Position numbers and translations under genes: made by a program. From the NCBI GenBank assembly GCA_028285205.1, contig JANQQA010000145.1, positions 1 to 49,837 of the forward strand: a stretch of 49,837 nt of DNA. The letters are read 5' to 3'. Source of the DNA: Bythopirellula sp. (GTDB taxonomy: Bacteria > Planctomycetota > Planctomycetia > Pirellulales > Lacipirellulaceae). Numbering within the stretch: the first letter of the stretch is position 1; each line of letters opens with the position of its first letter. This document shows positions 9,642-19,050 of the stretch, one piece after another. The notes under the pieces were generated by a model. That model was given only the letters and a program-made list of their open reading frames with translations, made no database searches and had not been told where the DNA came from.

Positions 9642-10433
9642 CTACTCTGTCGCGACCGTCGCACGCGTCGCACCAGTCGAGATCCCGCCATCAACCAGCA
9701 GCGTCTGACCTGTGATGTACTGGCTCGCATCCGACGCGAGAAACACGACCGCACCGCGCAAATCACCGGGTTGACCGGGTCGCCGCAATGGGATGCGGTC
9801 CACCAAATAGTCAAGCCATTCTTGATTTTCGTACAACACTTTGTTTTGCTCCGTACGAAACCAACCGGGTGCCAGGCAGTTGACAGTTACCCCGCTGGGT
9901 CCCCAATCATCGGCGAGACTCATCGTCAGCTGCTTCACGCCGCCCCGACTCGCGCAGTAAGGACCCAGTCCTGCATACCCGGCCACTGAGGTCACCGAAC
10001 CGATATTGATCACACGCCCTGAACCGCGCTCGACCATGCCGCGCCCGATTGCCTGCGCAACGAAGAAAGTGCCACGCAAATTCGTATCGAGCACAAGATT
10101 CCAATCGTCCCATGTCACGTCGAGCGCGGGCTTGCGAACATTGCAGCCCGCGTTGTTGACGAGAATATCAATCCTGCCGTACGCCTCGATTGCGTTGGCC
10201 GCCATCTGCTGAATGCTCTCGTGGTCACGTACATCCAGCTGCAACGGAACCGCGCGACGACCGAGCGATTCGATTTCACTTTGGAAGTCAGCCAGCGAAT
10301 CGACGTTTCGGCTGGTAATCACTAAGTCAGCGCCGGCGGCCGCCAGCGCTCGCCCAAACTCCTGCCCAAGCCCACGACTGGCACCCGTGACGATGGCAAC
10401 TTTACCGGTGAGATCGAATGGATTGTCAGACAC
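9642..10433 (-). CDS. SDR-family dehydrogenase, gluconate 5-dehydrogenase-like
   Basis: A 263-residue classical short-chain dehydrogenase. TGASRGLG (17-24) binds the nucleotide, NNAG sits at 93-96, and the catalytic Ser lies in INIGS. The usual Y-x3-K dyad reads YCASR (159-163), with Arg where Lys is expected. A GTG start is chosen because a TTG five codons upstream gives no better alignment. The gene lies 20 bases after the zinc dehydrogenase and behind a GntP permease, the same three classes as E. coli idnO, idnD and idnT. A ketogluconate reductase role is therefore plausible but unproven. The Arg substitution could be a subfamily trait. Confidence 0.85.
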   Translation of the reverse strand: MSDNPFDLTGKVAIVTGASRGLGQEFGRALAAAGADLVITSRNVDSLADFQSEIESLGRRAVPLQLDVRDHESIQQMAANAIEAYGRIDILVNNAGCNVRKPALDVTWDDWNLVLDTNLRGTFFVAQAIGRGMVERGSGRVINIGSVTSVAGYAGLGPYCASRGGVKQLTMSLADDWGPSGVTVNCLAPGWFRTEQNKVLYENQEWLDYLVDRIPLRRPGQPGDLRGAVVFLASDASQYITGQTLLVDGGISTGATRATVATE

Positions 10434-10453
10434 GGTCCAGGTTCGCAAAGGGG

Positions 10454-11500
10454 TTATGGCTTCAACACAACTTTCATCAGCCCCGCCTCCCGCCGGTACA
10501 ACCGGTCAAACCACTCGGGACCTTCTTCCAGCGGAGCAAAAGCGGATAGCAGCGGGGCAACATCGATCGCTCCATTAGCCATCAACTCTATGCACTTGGG
10601 ATACTCACCGGCCGACGCACAGGAACCCTGCAGTGTGATCTCTCGCGTCACGACCGACTGCAGCGGGATTTCCACGTTAGGAGCGATGTTGCCGACAAGC
10701 GTCACAGCACCGCCCTTGCAAGCCGATTCGATGGCCGTTCGGATCGTCGCGGAAGTGCCCACCGCTTCCAGCACGATCGATGCACCAACTCCATCCGTAA
10801 AGTCGCGAATCATCGCAACTGCGTCCGACACGTTTGCATTCACGAGTTTGGCAGTACCGAACTGCTCGGCCAACTGCAACCGAGCGTCATCGACGTCGAC
10901 GGCGATGATGTTTTCACATCCAGCAGCACGTAACGCTTGCACAATCAGCAGTCCGATCATCCCGACGCCAACGACCACCGCTGTACGATCGGACGGAATC
11001 GGCTGTCCGTCGGGCGTGTGCATCCCGACGGCATGCACAGCGACCGACACCGCTTCGATCAGCGCCGCCTGCTCGAAGGGCAACTCATCAGGCAACTGAT
11101 AAACGATTCGCGCAGGCACCGCGACGAACTCCGCGAAGGCCCCATGTCTGCGATAATCGCCGCAGGAAACACCGAGGACTTGGCGATCGTCGCAGAGGTT
11201 TACCTGGCCGCGTTTGCAGAAGTCGCACTTACCACAGAAGACCGTCGAGTCAAAAGTGACGCGGTCGCCTGGCGCGCTGTCTGCGACCTCGGTCCCAACC
11301 CGCTCGACGACGCCCGCTGCCTCGTGCCCCATGACCAGCGGGGCGATCCGCCGTCCGGAACTGCCGTCGTACCCGTGAACATCGCTACCACAAATGCCGC
11401 AGGCTGCCACCCGCACCAGCACGGTGTCGTCGTGCAGTTCCGGCTCCGGAAGCTCGGCGATCTCAAGTCGCATTTCCTGGGTGAGCAGCAGTGCTTTCAT
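10454..11500 (-). CDS. Zinc-dependent medium-chain alcohol/polyol dehydrogenase
   Basis: A 348-residue MDR enzyme. The catalytic zinc site shows as CGICGSDVH (Cys37) and GHE (His59-Glu60). The structural zinc loop has four Cys at 89, 92, 95 and 103. A Rossmann fold begins near residue 172 (VVGVGMIG) with an acidic residue at the end of its second strand (AVDVDD), which favours NAD. All metal ligands are present, so it should be active. The closest relatives by pattern are sorbitol, threonine and L-idonate 5-dehydrogenases. The operon with a GntP permease and an SDR enzyme favours an idonate- or sugar-acid-type substrate, which is an inference from context. Confidence 0.88.
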   Translation of the reverse strand: MKALLLTQEMRLEIAELPEPELHDDTVLVRVAACGICGSDVHGYDGSSGRRIAPLVMGHEAAGVVERVGTEVADSAPGDRVTFDSTVFCGKCDFCKRGQVNLCDDRQVLGVSCGDYRRHGAFAEFVAVPARIVYQLPDELPFEQAALIEAVSVAVHAVGMHTPDGQPIPSDRTAVVVGVGMIGLLIVQALRAAGCENIIAVDVDDARLQLAEQFGTAKLVNANVSDAVAMIRDFTDGVGASIVLEAVGTSATIRTAIESACKGGAVTLVGNIAPNVEIPLQSVVTREITLQGSCASAGEYPKCIELMANGAIDVAPLLSAFAPLEEGPEWFDRLYRREAGLMKVVLKP

Positions 11501-11536
11501 GCGCGGTAAGTTCTTCGGCAGTCTGAGTTGGTCTCG

Positions 11537-12931
11537 TTATGTCGTGACCGGCGCCAGCGGCAGCACACTTGCCACACCGACGGTGATCAGCATCGCCGTC
11601 AGCGCGACGATCGCCAGAATCACTGTCCATGTTTTTAACCCTTCGCTCTCGGTTAATCCACCCATGCGGCAGAACAGCCAGAAGCCACTATCGTTCATCC
11701 ACACGCCGAACAGTGCTCCGCAGCCAATCGCCTGGGCGAGATAGACGGGATTGAAATCGAGTGGCTGTCCTTCGATCATCGTCGCCAGCATGCCGCTGGC
11801 AGTGATCATCGCGACGGTCCCCGAGCCTTGGCTGACTTTTATCAAACTGGCAATCCCAAACGCCAGCCACAGCAGCGCCGTCCCACTTGCTTCGGCCGAC
11901 GTCAACGAGTCCTTAATCGCTGGTCCGATTTCTGCCACCTTCAGCATCGCTCCGAACGCGCCGCCGGCGGCAGTGATCAGCACAATCACGCCTGCACTCA
12001 TGAGCGCTTCTTCGACCAGGGTGGAGACATCTGCCCGCGATGGTCTCTTGAATCTTACGAATACTACCAAGGCAATCGCGGCTGCGAGCAACAAGGCAAA
12101 GTTTGGGTTACCGAGCAAGGCGGAGATCTCGGCCGCGTCGGTGAGTAGCGCACTGGCTGGATCACTTTCCGACAACCGTTTGAAAATCGTCTGCGAGGCG
12201 ACCAGCAACACCGGCAGAACGATGGGCAGCGAGGAAAGGAACAAGCCCGGCGAAGCACTAGCTGATTCCGCGGCCGGCGAAGTGGATTTCGGTTGTTCCT
12301 CGATCTCCGGTGGATTCGCCAGGGAGACCACACGATCGAGCCAGCCGGCGACCAACAGGCCCACCCCCATCGCGGGTAGACCCACCGCGATACCGATCAT
12401 CATCATCAATCCGACATCAACACCCAACTGATCCGCGACGAACAGCGGCCCCGGCGTCGGTGGCACCAACGTATGCGCGACCGCGCCGCCCGCGCCGATC
12501 GCGAGCAGGAACTTGAGATAGTTGCGCTTTGTTTGCTGGAACAGCGAACGCGCTAGCGGTACCAACAGAAAAAAAACCGTGTCAAAGAACACGGGAATGG
12601 AGAGCGTGAACCCGCTTGCAGCCAGCGCCGTGGCTCCGCGCTGCTCGCCGAACAGGCTGAGCATCGCTTGCACGATCCGATCTGCCGCGCCCGACGCTAG
12701 CAGGCAAGCCCCAATGATCGCCGCCATCGCGATGGGAACGCCGATCTTGCCGGCCGAGACACCGAATGCCGTCGCGACGCGCGGAATCTTCTCGCTCAGT
12801 TCGCCAGGGGCAAGCAGACTCACGACAATCGCCACCGTAATCAGCGCGACGAACGCATTCAGTCGCAACACCAGGATCAGCCCCAGCACCAGAGCGACTG
12901 CGATAGCGAGAATGACGAGTGGTGGCATCAC
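11537..12931 (-). CDS. GntP-family sugar-acid permease
   Basis: A 464-residue integral membrane protein with roughly 12-14 hydrophobic helices. Family features are the IPVFFDTVFFLLVPLA block and the VPPTPGPLFVA motif (near residue 160), both characteristic of gluconate:H+ symporters (GntP, IdnT). The central loop (near residue 210) is polar. It is the first gene of a trio with the MDR and SDR dehydrogenases, spaced 36 and 20 bases apart, and follows the PhoD-like gene by 50 bases. It probably brings gluconate, idonate or a related acid across the inner membrane. No kinase (gntK/idnK) or GntR regulator is present nearby. Confidence 0.9.
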   Translation of the reverse strand: MMPPLVILAIAVALVLGLILVLRLNAFVALITVAIVVSLLAPGELSEKIPRVATAFGVSAGKIGVPIAMAAIIGACLLASGAADRIVQAMLSLFGEQRGATALAASGFTLSIPVFFDTVFFLLVPLARSLFQQTKRNYLKFLLAIGAGGAVAHTLVPPTPGPLFVADQLGVDVGLMMMIGIAVGLPAMGVGLLVAGWLDRVVSLANPPEIEEQPKSTSPAAESASASPGLFLSSLPIVLPVLLVASQTIFKRLSESDPASALLTDAAEISALLGNPNFALLLAAAIALVVFVRFKRPSRADVSTLVEEALMSAGVIVLITAAGGAFGAMLKVAEIGPAIKDSLTSAEASGTALLWLAFGIASLIKVSQGSGTVAMITASGMLATMIEGQPLDFNPVYLAQAIGCGALFGVWMNDSGFWLFCRMGGLTESEGLKTWTVILAIVALTAMLITVGVASVLPLAPVTT

Positions 12932-12981
12932 GTGAAGTTACTGAGGTTGTCGTCCTGATCTAGGCGTAGCTACAAACCGCG

Positions 12982-15312
12982 TTAGCCCAGCACCTTCTCG
13001 CCGCCATTCTCCGCCTGCTGCAACGTAACTGGCCAGCCGGGGAACTGGTTCTCCGGGTTACCGTCGGTCGCGTCGACGAGGAAGCGGAACGACTCGATCC
13101 GATAAGTCCGCTGCTGGGTATCGATCGTCACGAGTCCAAGGCCGCTGCCCTTTTGATGTGCGCGCTCGTAGCGATTTTTCTTCGTCGCAACTTCAGGGTT
13201 CCCCACCGCGTAGACATAAACCTTGTTGCCAAACCCATCGAGGAATTCGCCCGTGTGCGGCAGTCCATGCTGGGGTCGGTTCTGGTGCGGCATGCCAACT
13301 TCATCGGGCACCCACCAGCGCGGGTAGCCAGCACCGATCGCTGGCGTGCAGAACGACCAGTTGCTGTCGCGTTGCTCATTGACGCCGTACTGGACAAGCG
13401 AAGTGAGATGCTGATCGCCGTTGATGTGCAAGGCTTTCGACGGACGCAGGATGTCGATCGCACGATTGCGAGCCGTTTGCGGCCAGGCTCCCGAATCGAG
13501 ATCCGCCTTCAAGTATCCATCCCGCCGGCCATGCTGGGTTGCCACACCAGCAAAAACCGTCTGACTCAGTAGCACCTTCATCGTGTGTCCGCGCCAATCA
13601 CTGCCCCACTGGCGGAGGAACTCCTCTTGCCGCTCACCCAGCAGTACGAGTCCCGGCTTGTCGAGCGGCAACGTGTCGAATTCGGGATCCGCGACGTGGT
13701 CGGCACGCCCCGGCCCACTGTCGACGCGCCGGGGACCACTCTTCCACTGCCGATCACCGAGGATGGCAAAGCTTACCCCGCCGTAAACCATGTCGCCGTA
13801 GTAGACGCTGATCTCTTGCTTCACGGGTGTTGGATCATAGAAGTCCGGGTGGTGACCGCAGTTGGTGCGATGCACCGCGTTCACCATCCGCGCGGGCTGG
13901 CGATAACCGCCCTTCGACGACGAGTCATTGTCTTTCACCACCATCGGCGCGCCCCCTTCGCCCCAAATGTTGCCGTGGAACACATCGTGATCGTCGGGGA
14001 TACACAACGTTGGCGCATTCCGGATCGCCTCGCGAAACGCCCAACCAAATTGGTAGAACTTGCGCAGGTAGTTGAGAATCGCCGGTCCGGCGGGATCGCG
14101 AATAAACCCGAAGCCTCCGTGATGCTCATAGATTTGATCACCGGAAAAGTAAAGCATGTCGGGATCGAGCTTGACGAGATTGTTGACGACGGGCTCGTAC
14201 GGGAACGCATAATCGTTCTGGCACGTAAGCGCTCCCAATCGGACAGGACGGCCAACCGGGTTGGCTTTGATCTTGCCAGTCCAGTGATACGGAGATTCGC
14301 TCCCATCGCGGTGTTTTTCCGCGTAAACAAGCCGATAGGGCGTTTCGACCTTTTCGTTCCAGTTGGGAATCCGAAACGTCGCGACCCAAGCGTCCGTGTC
14401 GAGCGTGGCTGTGCCCAGCAATTCCCACGCGCCGTCGCGTTCGACCTGGAGCTGAACTTCGTGGCTATCCTGTTCTCCCATCGGACCGGTGAGTGCGCTA
14501 ATCTTGAGCACAAATCCCTCGTCGGAACGCGAGTCGCTCAGCGAGTACATGGACCACAGGATCGGACCAAACTGCCGTTCCGGCCGAACAGCCACCGCAT
14601 CGCCGCCCAGTTGCCAGTTGCGGAAGCGGTAGCCTTGCTTACCCGTCCGCTTCTTGGCACCAGTGAACTGGCTGACGAGTGCCACGTTGCCGACGACACT
14701 CTCGCCAGATACGTCCGCAGTCAGCGAGCCAAGCGGTTCGCCGGAACCTGCGCTGGTCGCACTCAACGTCAGCTGAAACTTGCCAGCAGTAGGTTTGCCG
14801 GTCAGACGCAGAAGAACGCCGTCCTGGCCAACTTGCTTGGTCAATCGCTGTCGCGACTCGCCGATCGCCAACTCGTCGCCGATGATCCCCGCGTTGATGC
14901 CGTCTCGGGCAAAGCAATTTGCGCGGTGGTCACCGATATCAGAACGGATTCCGATGCGGAACCCCGCGCCCCCGTCGTCAGCCAAGCTTTCAGGGCGGTC
15001 GACTTCTACGGCCATTTCAAACTGACGATCGGATTTCTCGATCTGCCTTGTGATTGAATGAATATTACGATTGCCACCCGCCTCCATGCACTCGGCCCAG
15101 CCATCAGCAACGCGCCAATCTTCCATCGGATTCGCCCACATTTCGCCGCCGAGCCAAACGCGATCATGCGTTCGCTGCCAGTTGTCGATGCGCTCGGCAG
15201 ACTCATTCGCTGGCTGTTGAGCATATCCGCGCTGCGGCTTCGACAAACCAAGCAGTCCGCCGAGAGCAAAAAACTTGAGCGCGATTCGTCTGGAAATCGA
15301 TTCAAACATCAT
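12982..15312 (-). CDS. PhoD-like metallophosphatase, Tat-exported
   Basis: A 776-residue protein. The N-terminus has a twin-arginine signal (SRRIALKFF) and a hydrophobic stretch ending at AYAQ-like residues near 32. The first half is a beta-rich region that may bind sugar or polymer. The second half is the PhoD-like metallophosphatase domain. It shows [21 protein letters not shown] (near residue 440), a further Asp/His-rich block and INGDQH, all expected metal ligands. PhoD enzymes are phosphodiesterases/phosphomonoesterases of the periplasm. Sitting between a sulfatase and a sugar-acid permease, it may trim an ester-modified glycan, which is inference. The substrate is not known. Confidence 0.85.
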   Translation of the reverse strand: MMFESISRRIALKFFALGGLLGLSKPQRGYAQQPANESAERIDNWQRTHDRVWLGGEMWANPMEDWRVADGWAECMEAGGNRNIHSITRQIEKSDRQFEMAVEVDRPESLADDGGAGFRIGIRSDIGDHRANCFARDGINAGIIGDELAIGESRQRLTKQVGQDGVLLRLTGKPTAGKFQLTLSATSAGSGEPLGSLTADVSGESVVGNVALVSQFTGAKKRTGKQGYRFRNWQLGGDAVAVRPERQFGPILWSMYSLSDSRSDEGFVLKISALTGPMGEQDSHEVQLQVERDGAWELLGTATLDTDAWVATFRIPNWNEKVETPYRLVYAEKHRDGSESPYHWTGKIKANPVGRPVRLGALTCQNDYAFPYEPVVNNLVKLDPDMLYFSGDQIYEHHGGFGFIRDPAGPAILNYLRKFYQFGWAFREAIRNAPTLCIPDDHDVFHGNIWGEGGAPMVVKDNDSSSKGGYRQPARMVNAVHRTNCGHHPDFYDPTPVKQEISVYYGDMVYGGVSFAILGDRQWKSGPRRVDSGPGRADHVADPEFDTLPLDKPGLVLLGERQEEFLRQWGSDWRGHTMKVLLSQTVFAGVATQHGRRDGYLKADLDSGAWPQTARNRAIDILRPSKALHINGDQHLTSLVQYGVNEQRDSNWSFCTPAIGAGYPRWWVPDEVGMPHQNRPQHGLPHTGEFLDGFGNKVYVYAVGNPEVATKKNRYERAHQKGSGLGLVTIDTQQRTYRIESFRFLVDATDGNPENQFPGWPVTLQQAENGGEKVLG

Positions 15313-15355
15313 TGTTTCTCCTGCGCATCGCCGAATAAATTATGAAGTTGGTCTC

Positions 15356-16732
15356 TCAGGGCGTAGGTGAGTGAGCCTGTCTAATAAGGGCGTCCAGTTC
15401 CGCGAGCACCTCGGGGTAATTTTCCGCTAAGTTGTTTCTTTCGCCTGGATCAGCGGACAGGTCATACAGTTCCAGACGAGAATCTGGATCGACCGAAGTA
15501 TTGTAGCGGACCCCTTTCCAATTTCCTCTGCGTATAGCAACGCGTCCTTTTCGCTCGTGGAATTCCCAATACAGATACTCGTGATTCTCTTGGCCCGCTG
15601 CCCCCAGCAGAGTCGGCAACATCGAAACCCCGTCGGTCGCGCTGCTGAGCGGTTGCTCGGCCAATTCCGCCATCGTCGGCAGGAAATCCCAAAATGCAGA
15701 GACATGGTCGGAAACGCTTCCCGGCTTGACCTTCCCAGGCCAGCGCGCAATCAGTGGCACGCGTGTGCCGCCTTCGTATAAGTCGCGTTTGAACCCCCGT
15801 AGTATGCCGTTGGAGTCAAAGTACTTCGAGTCATGCCCACCTTCGAGATGCGGACCGTTGTCCGACGAGAAAATGACTAGTGTGCTGTCGGCGATTCCCA
15901 GCTGATCCAACTCCTCTAAGATCTCACCCACGTAGTCATCCAGCACGTTGACCATGGCCGCGAACGCCGCATGACCCTCGGGTTGAGCAATGTAGCCGCC
16001 CGCCGGGTAGCTGTTTTCCGGCTCGTACTTTCCTCGGTATTTCTCCATGTATTCATTCGGAGCGATCATGTCCGCATGCGGTTGGATTGCCGCGTAGTAG
16101 CAGAAGAATGGTTGGTCCTTGTGTTGGCGAATAAAGTTGATCGCCTCGGCTTGAATCCGATGCGGAGCGTAGTCGCGCTTCTTTGATGCAACGTTGCCCC
16201 ACAATAATTCCCGTTGGTCGTCATTCCAAACAAACGCCGGATAGTAGCAATGCGCCATCCGCTGACAGTTGTAGCCGTAGAACCGATCGAAACCCATCTT
16301 GAGCGGAGTACTCACCGACCCGGGCGCGCCCAGTCCCCATTTGCCAAAGATGCCTGTTCGATAGCCTGCCTGTTGCATCAGATGTGCCACCGTGAATGTG
16401 TCGGCCGGCATCGGCCGTTGACCTTCCGGCTGGACTTCCGAATTGCCGCGAATCGGGCAGTTGCCCGTGTGCAGCCCGGTCATCAGTGCACAGCGTGAAG
16501 GCGCGCAGACGGCACTCCCCGAGTAGTGCTGTGTAAACCGAATGCCCTCTGTTGCAAGCCGATCGATATTCGGAGTCTCAAACTTCGTTTGACCGTAGCA
16601 GCTCAGGTCGCCATAGCCCAGGTCGTCGGCGAGAATGAAGATGACATTGGGTGGTCGCGAGGCTGCCTCGCACGGCAAGCATATCGTCGCGAGCGCGACG
16701 GCGCTCCAACAAACTATCAACAGATGCTTCAT
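15356..16732 (-). CDS. Type I sulfatase (arylsulfatase A-like)
   Basis: A 458-residue secreted sulfatase. The signal peptide covers about residues 1-24. The metal-binding block ILADDLGYGD (34-43) and the active-site CAPSR motif (Cys76 to Arg80) are intact. This Cys is converted to formylglycine in the family. The C-terminus is complete: ADPGERNNLAENYPEVLAEL, then about 12 residues. No maturation enzyme is encoded in the window. It follows another sulfatase and precedes the PhoD-like gene by 43 bases. The family hydrolyses sulfate esters, often of marine polysaccharides. The precise substrate cannot be read from sequence. Confidence 0.92.
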   Translation of the reverse strand: MKHLLIVCWSAVALATICLPCEAASRPPNVIFILADDLGYGDLSCYGQTKFETPNIDRLATEGIRFTQHYSGSAVCAPSRCALMTGLHTGNCPIRGNSEVQPEGQRPMPADTFTVAHLMQQAGYRTGIFGKWGLGAPGSVSTPLKMGFDRFYGYNCQRMAHCYYPAFVWNDDQRELLWGNVASKKRDYAPHRIQAEAINFIRQHKDQPFFCYYAAIQPHADMIAPNEYMEKYRGKYEPENSYPAGGYIAQPEGHAAFAAMVNVLDDYVGEILEELDQLGIADSTLVIFSSDNGPHLEGGHDSKYFDSNGILRGFKRDLYEGGTRVPLIARWPGKVKPGSVSDHVSAFWDFLPTMAELAEQPLSSATDGVSMLPTLLGAAGQENHEYLYWEFHERKGRVAIRRGNWKGVRYNTSVDPDSRLELYDLSADPGERNNLAENYPEVLAELDALIRQAHSPTP

Positions 16733-16870
16733 GACCGACGAGACTTTGGGGCTAATGCGCGTGCGACAAGCATGGCGTGGGGCGAATAGTCAATCATCGT
16801 ACCCACAAAAACGCTGACGAGCGACAGGTCGATTCTGCCATTTTCATTTGTCGAACTACAGGAGATGGGC

Positions 16871-17050
16871 TCATGACTGCTTCGTTCTCGTCCGCTGCGG
16901 ACGTTTCGGACCAGCTCTCGGCTCATCATGCTTGCCAAATTTCGCCCGCCGGTCGCGCTGGTGGCGATCCCGTGTAGTGAAGGTTCCTTCCCGCACCGGT
17001 TCGTGTGCCGACTGGGCGAGCGCAACCAACTCGGCGAGTTTTTCAGGGTG
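16871..17050 (-). pseudogene. Stranded C-terminal coding remnant of the upstream sulfatase
   Basis: Fifty-nine codons continue the sulfatase frame past its TAA. They read HPEKLAELVALAQSAHEPVR, then a basic stretch containing DRHQRDRRAKFG, and stop at TGA. The residues match the C-terminal pattern of this sulfatase group and of the neighbour at 15356. There is no start codon or ribosome site that would allow separate translation. The TAA may be a recent point change, a sequencing error, or a readthrough site. Confidence 0.75.
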
Positions 17051-18352
17051 TTACTCGGCGATGCTGTGAGCCTCGCTCGGATCATTCTCAACGTCGTACA
17101 ACTCCCAATCTGCTTCTTGCTTCGGACGGACGGCGCGCCACTTGCCCTGGCGTATTGCCGTCTGGCCCATGATTTCCCAGTACAGAAACTCATGCCGCGG
17201 TTGTTCGCGACCCGCCGCTGCCGCACCCAAAAGCTCGGGGAAGAGGCTGATGCCGTCGATGTCGTCCGGCGGTGTCGCGCCGGTTAACTCCGCAACGGTC
17301 GGCAGGATGTCAGGGAAGTACCCCATGTGCTCGCTGACCGTTCCAGGTTTGATTTTGCCTGGCCAACGCGCCACGAAGGGAATCCGCAGACCGCCTTCGT
17401 AGAGCGTTCGCTTCGTGCCACGGTACTCGACGCCCGTCTTTGGGTGCTTATTCGCCGAGTGCACGCCGCGCGGATGTCTGGGGGACTTAAAATAGTCAGC
17501 GCCACCGTTGTCGCCACTAAAGAACACGATCGTGTTGTCTTCCAATCCCAATTCCTTGAGCAACGAGAGTACTTCGCCCACCTGTCGATCGAGCATCGTC
17601 ACCATCGCCGCGTAGCGCGCCCGTTCGTTCCATGGTTTGTCTTGGTACATTGCCCACGCGAGGTCATCGTCGGGAATGTCGAACAGTCCATGTGGCGGTG
17701 TGTACGGGAGGTAGGCGAAGAACGGCTTGTCTTTGTTGGTGCGAATGAAATTGAGTGCCGCTTCGTGTATCACATATTGCGAATAGGTCTTGCCCTTGCT
17801 GAGGCCCTGGTTTCCCTCGAGCGGGACCTCTTCGCTGTTGCGCACAAGATAGGGCGGATAGTACGTGTGTGCATGGACTTGATCGTAGTAGCCTAAGAAT
17901 TCGTCGAAACCGTGATTTTCGGGCACTCCCGTTGAATCGCGGCCGCCGCATCCCCACTTGCCGTAACCGCCGGTGGCGTAGCCGAGCGGTTTGAGCATCG
18001 AGGCAATCGTCTCTTCATCAGCCCGCAGCGGCGTGCCGCCCCCGTTGGATCGGACCGACGTGTGCCCACTGTGCTTGCCAGTGAGAAATACACAACGTGT
18101 CGGAGCGCAGACCGACGAACCGGCAAACAGGTTGCGAAACACCATCCCTTCGGCCGCCATCTGATCGAGGTGAGGTGTCTTGATGTTCTGCCCACCCATG
18201 AAACCCGGTTCGAAATACCCCAACTCATCAGCCATGATGTAGACCACATTGGTTGGCTTCTCATGATGATCGGCAGAGCAAGTCGAGGACCCACAATAGA
18301 CCAAGAGGGCCACGACCAGGAAGGCGCAAGAGTCCAAGCCGAATGTTCTCAT
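17051..18352 (-). CDS. Type I sulfatase, probably truncated by a nonsense codon
   Basis: 433 residues from the ATG at 18352, which opens a signal peptide (about 1-28); a non-ATG start upstream would add 17 residues. The active site CAPTR (Cys82 to Arg86) and IMADELGY are present. The usual second Asp of this motif is Glu. The frame stops at TAA (17053-17051) after AHSIAE. It then remains open for 59 further codons to a TGA at 16871-16873, beginning HPEKLAELVALAQSAHEPV. The intact neighbour at 15356 ends LAEN-YPEVLAELDALI, so the stop occupies the position of that Asn. The core is complete, so activity may survive, but loss of the C-terminal segment is likely. Confidence 0.88.
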   Translation of the reverse strand: MRTFGLDSCAFLVVALLVYCGSSTCSADHHEKPTNVVYIMADELGYFEPGFMGGQNIKTPHLDQMAAEGMVFRNLFAGSSVCAPTRCVFLTGKHSGHTSVRSNGGGTPLRADEETIASMLKPLGYATGGYGKWGCGGRDSTGVPENHGFDEFLGYYDQVHAHTYYPPYLVRNSEEVPLEGNQGLSKGKTYSQYVIHEAALNFIRTNKDKPFFAYLPYTPPHGLFDIPDDDLAWAMYQDKPWNERARYAAMVTMLDRQVGEVLSLLKELGLEDNTIVFFSGDNGGADYFKSPRHPRGVHSANKHPKTGVEYRGTKRTLYEGGLRIPFVARWPGKIKPGTVSEHMGYFPDILPTVAELTGATPPDDIDGISLFPELLGAAAAGREQPRHEFLYWEIMGQTAIRQGKWRAVRPKQEADWELYDVENDPSEAHSIAE

Positions 18353-18730
18353 AGGAATATTCTGTTGAAGTGGGAGGATTGAAAGATCGCACCAGTGTAT
18401 CACTGGAGTGTCGAGAATCCTAACTCACTAGTTGAATAAGGAACGGGTCACCTGTTGCGCACCGTGTAGGATGGGCGCTGCCAGGCCCATCTTGCGTCCA
18501 AATACCACAATCGAGGCAACCCTTGCCAGCGAAGGATCTCGGACGGCGCCTATCATGTGATCGAGAACCACCCCCCAAGTGGCCGAAAACTAATGCTCGC
18601 AATCAGTCGAGGGAATGGGGATAATCAACGAGGCAATGAGACTTGCTTCATTCGTGCTGCGCATTGCTGGAGGGAGAGACACAATTTCGCAACTCACAAA
18701 ATGACCGCTCACAACATCGAACTCGAAAAA

Positions 18731-18753
18731 TGCAAAACTCGGTACTTTTTGCA
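18731..18753. repeat. TGCAAAA inverted repeat
   Basis: TGCAAAA (18731-18737) and TTTTGCA (18747-18753) are perfect seven-base arms, nine bases apart. They form one of three related elements in this gap. Confidence 0.6.
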
Positions 18754-18805
18754 GCCCGAGGTTGCTGCACACCGCTTGAGATCAGGCACTTGTGGCCAGC
18801 CTCGG

Positions 18806-18829
18806 ACGCAAAATGCATGAATTTTGCGT
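18806..18829. repeat. ACGCAAAAT inverted repeat
   Basis: Perfect nine-base arms ACGCAAAAT (18806-18814) and ATTTTGCGT (18821-18829) flank a six-base loop. The element could be an operator or a small hairpin. There is no run of T behind it, so a terminator is unlikely. Confidence 0.65.
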
Positions 18830-18861
18830 TAACTTGTGCGTTTTTGAAAACGATGCGGACC

Positions 18862-18880
18862 TGCAAAAGTATGCAAAAGT
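18862..18880 (+). repeat. TGCAAAAGT direct repeat
   Basis: TGCAAAAGT occurs twice, at 18862-18870 and 18872-18880, with a ten-base period, about one DNA turn. This spacing is typical of sites on one face of the helix. Confidence 0.6.
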
Positions 18881-19041
18881 CGGTGACACGCAGTGGGGGC
18901 GGATAGATGTCGATTGTTGGTGGCGGTATCTCGCCAGGTGAGATTGTGGATCGTTCCGGCTATTCGGCGAGCACGGTCCGCCACGGTTGCCGCGCACGCT
19001 GGAAGTGGAACAAAAGGCACTCGCCCATTCGTTTAGGTCTC

Positions 19042-19050
19042 TGCTATAAT
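19042..19050 (+). promoter_or_regulatory. Extended -10 promoter for the DUF1559 gene
   Basis: TGCTATAAT is a perfect extended -10 element (TG-n-TATAAT). No good -35 hexamer lies upstream, as is usual for this promoter class. It lies about 68 bases before the ATG at 19118. Confidence 0.6.

Noticed and set aside
13585-15057. Plus-strand 490-codon frame opposite the PhoD-like gene
   Set aside because: The minus strand carries the metal-binding motifs and the twin-arginine signal; the plus frame is a shadow.
16729-17226. Minus-strand frame of 165 codons between the two sulfatase genes
   Set aside because: It is in another frame from the sulfatase remnant, which shows clear family residues; this frame is Arg/Ser-rich noise.
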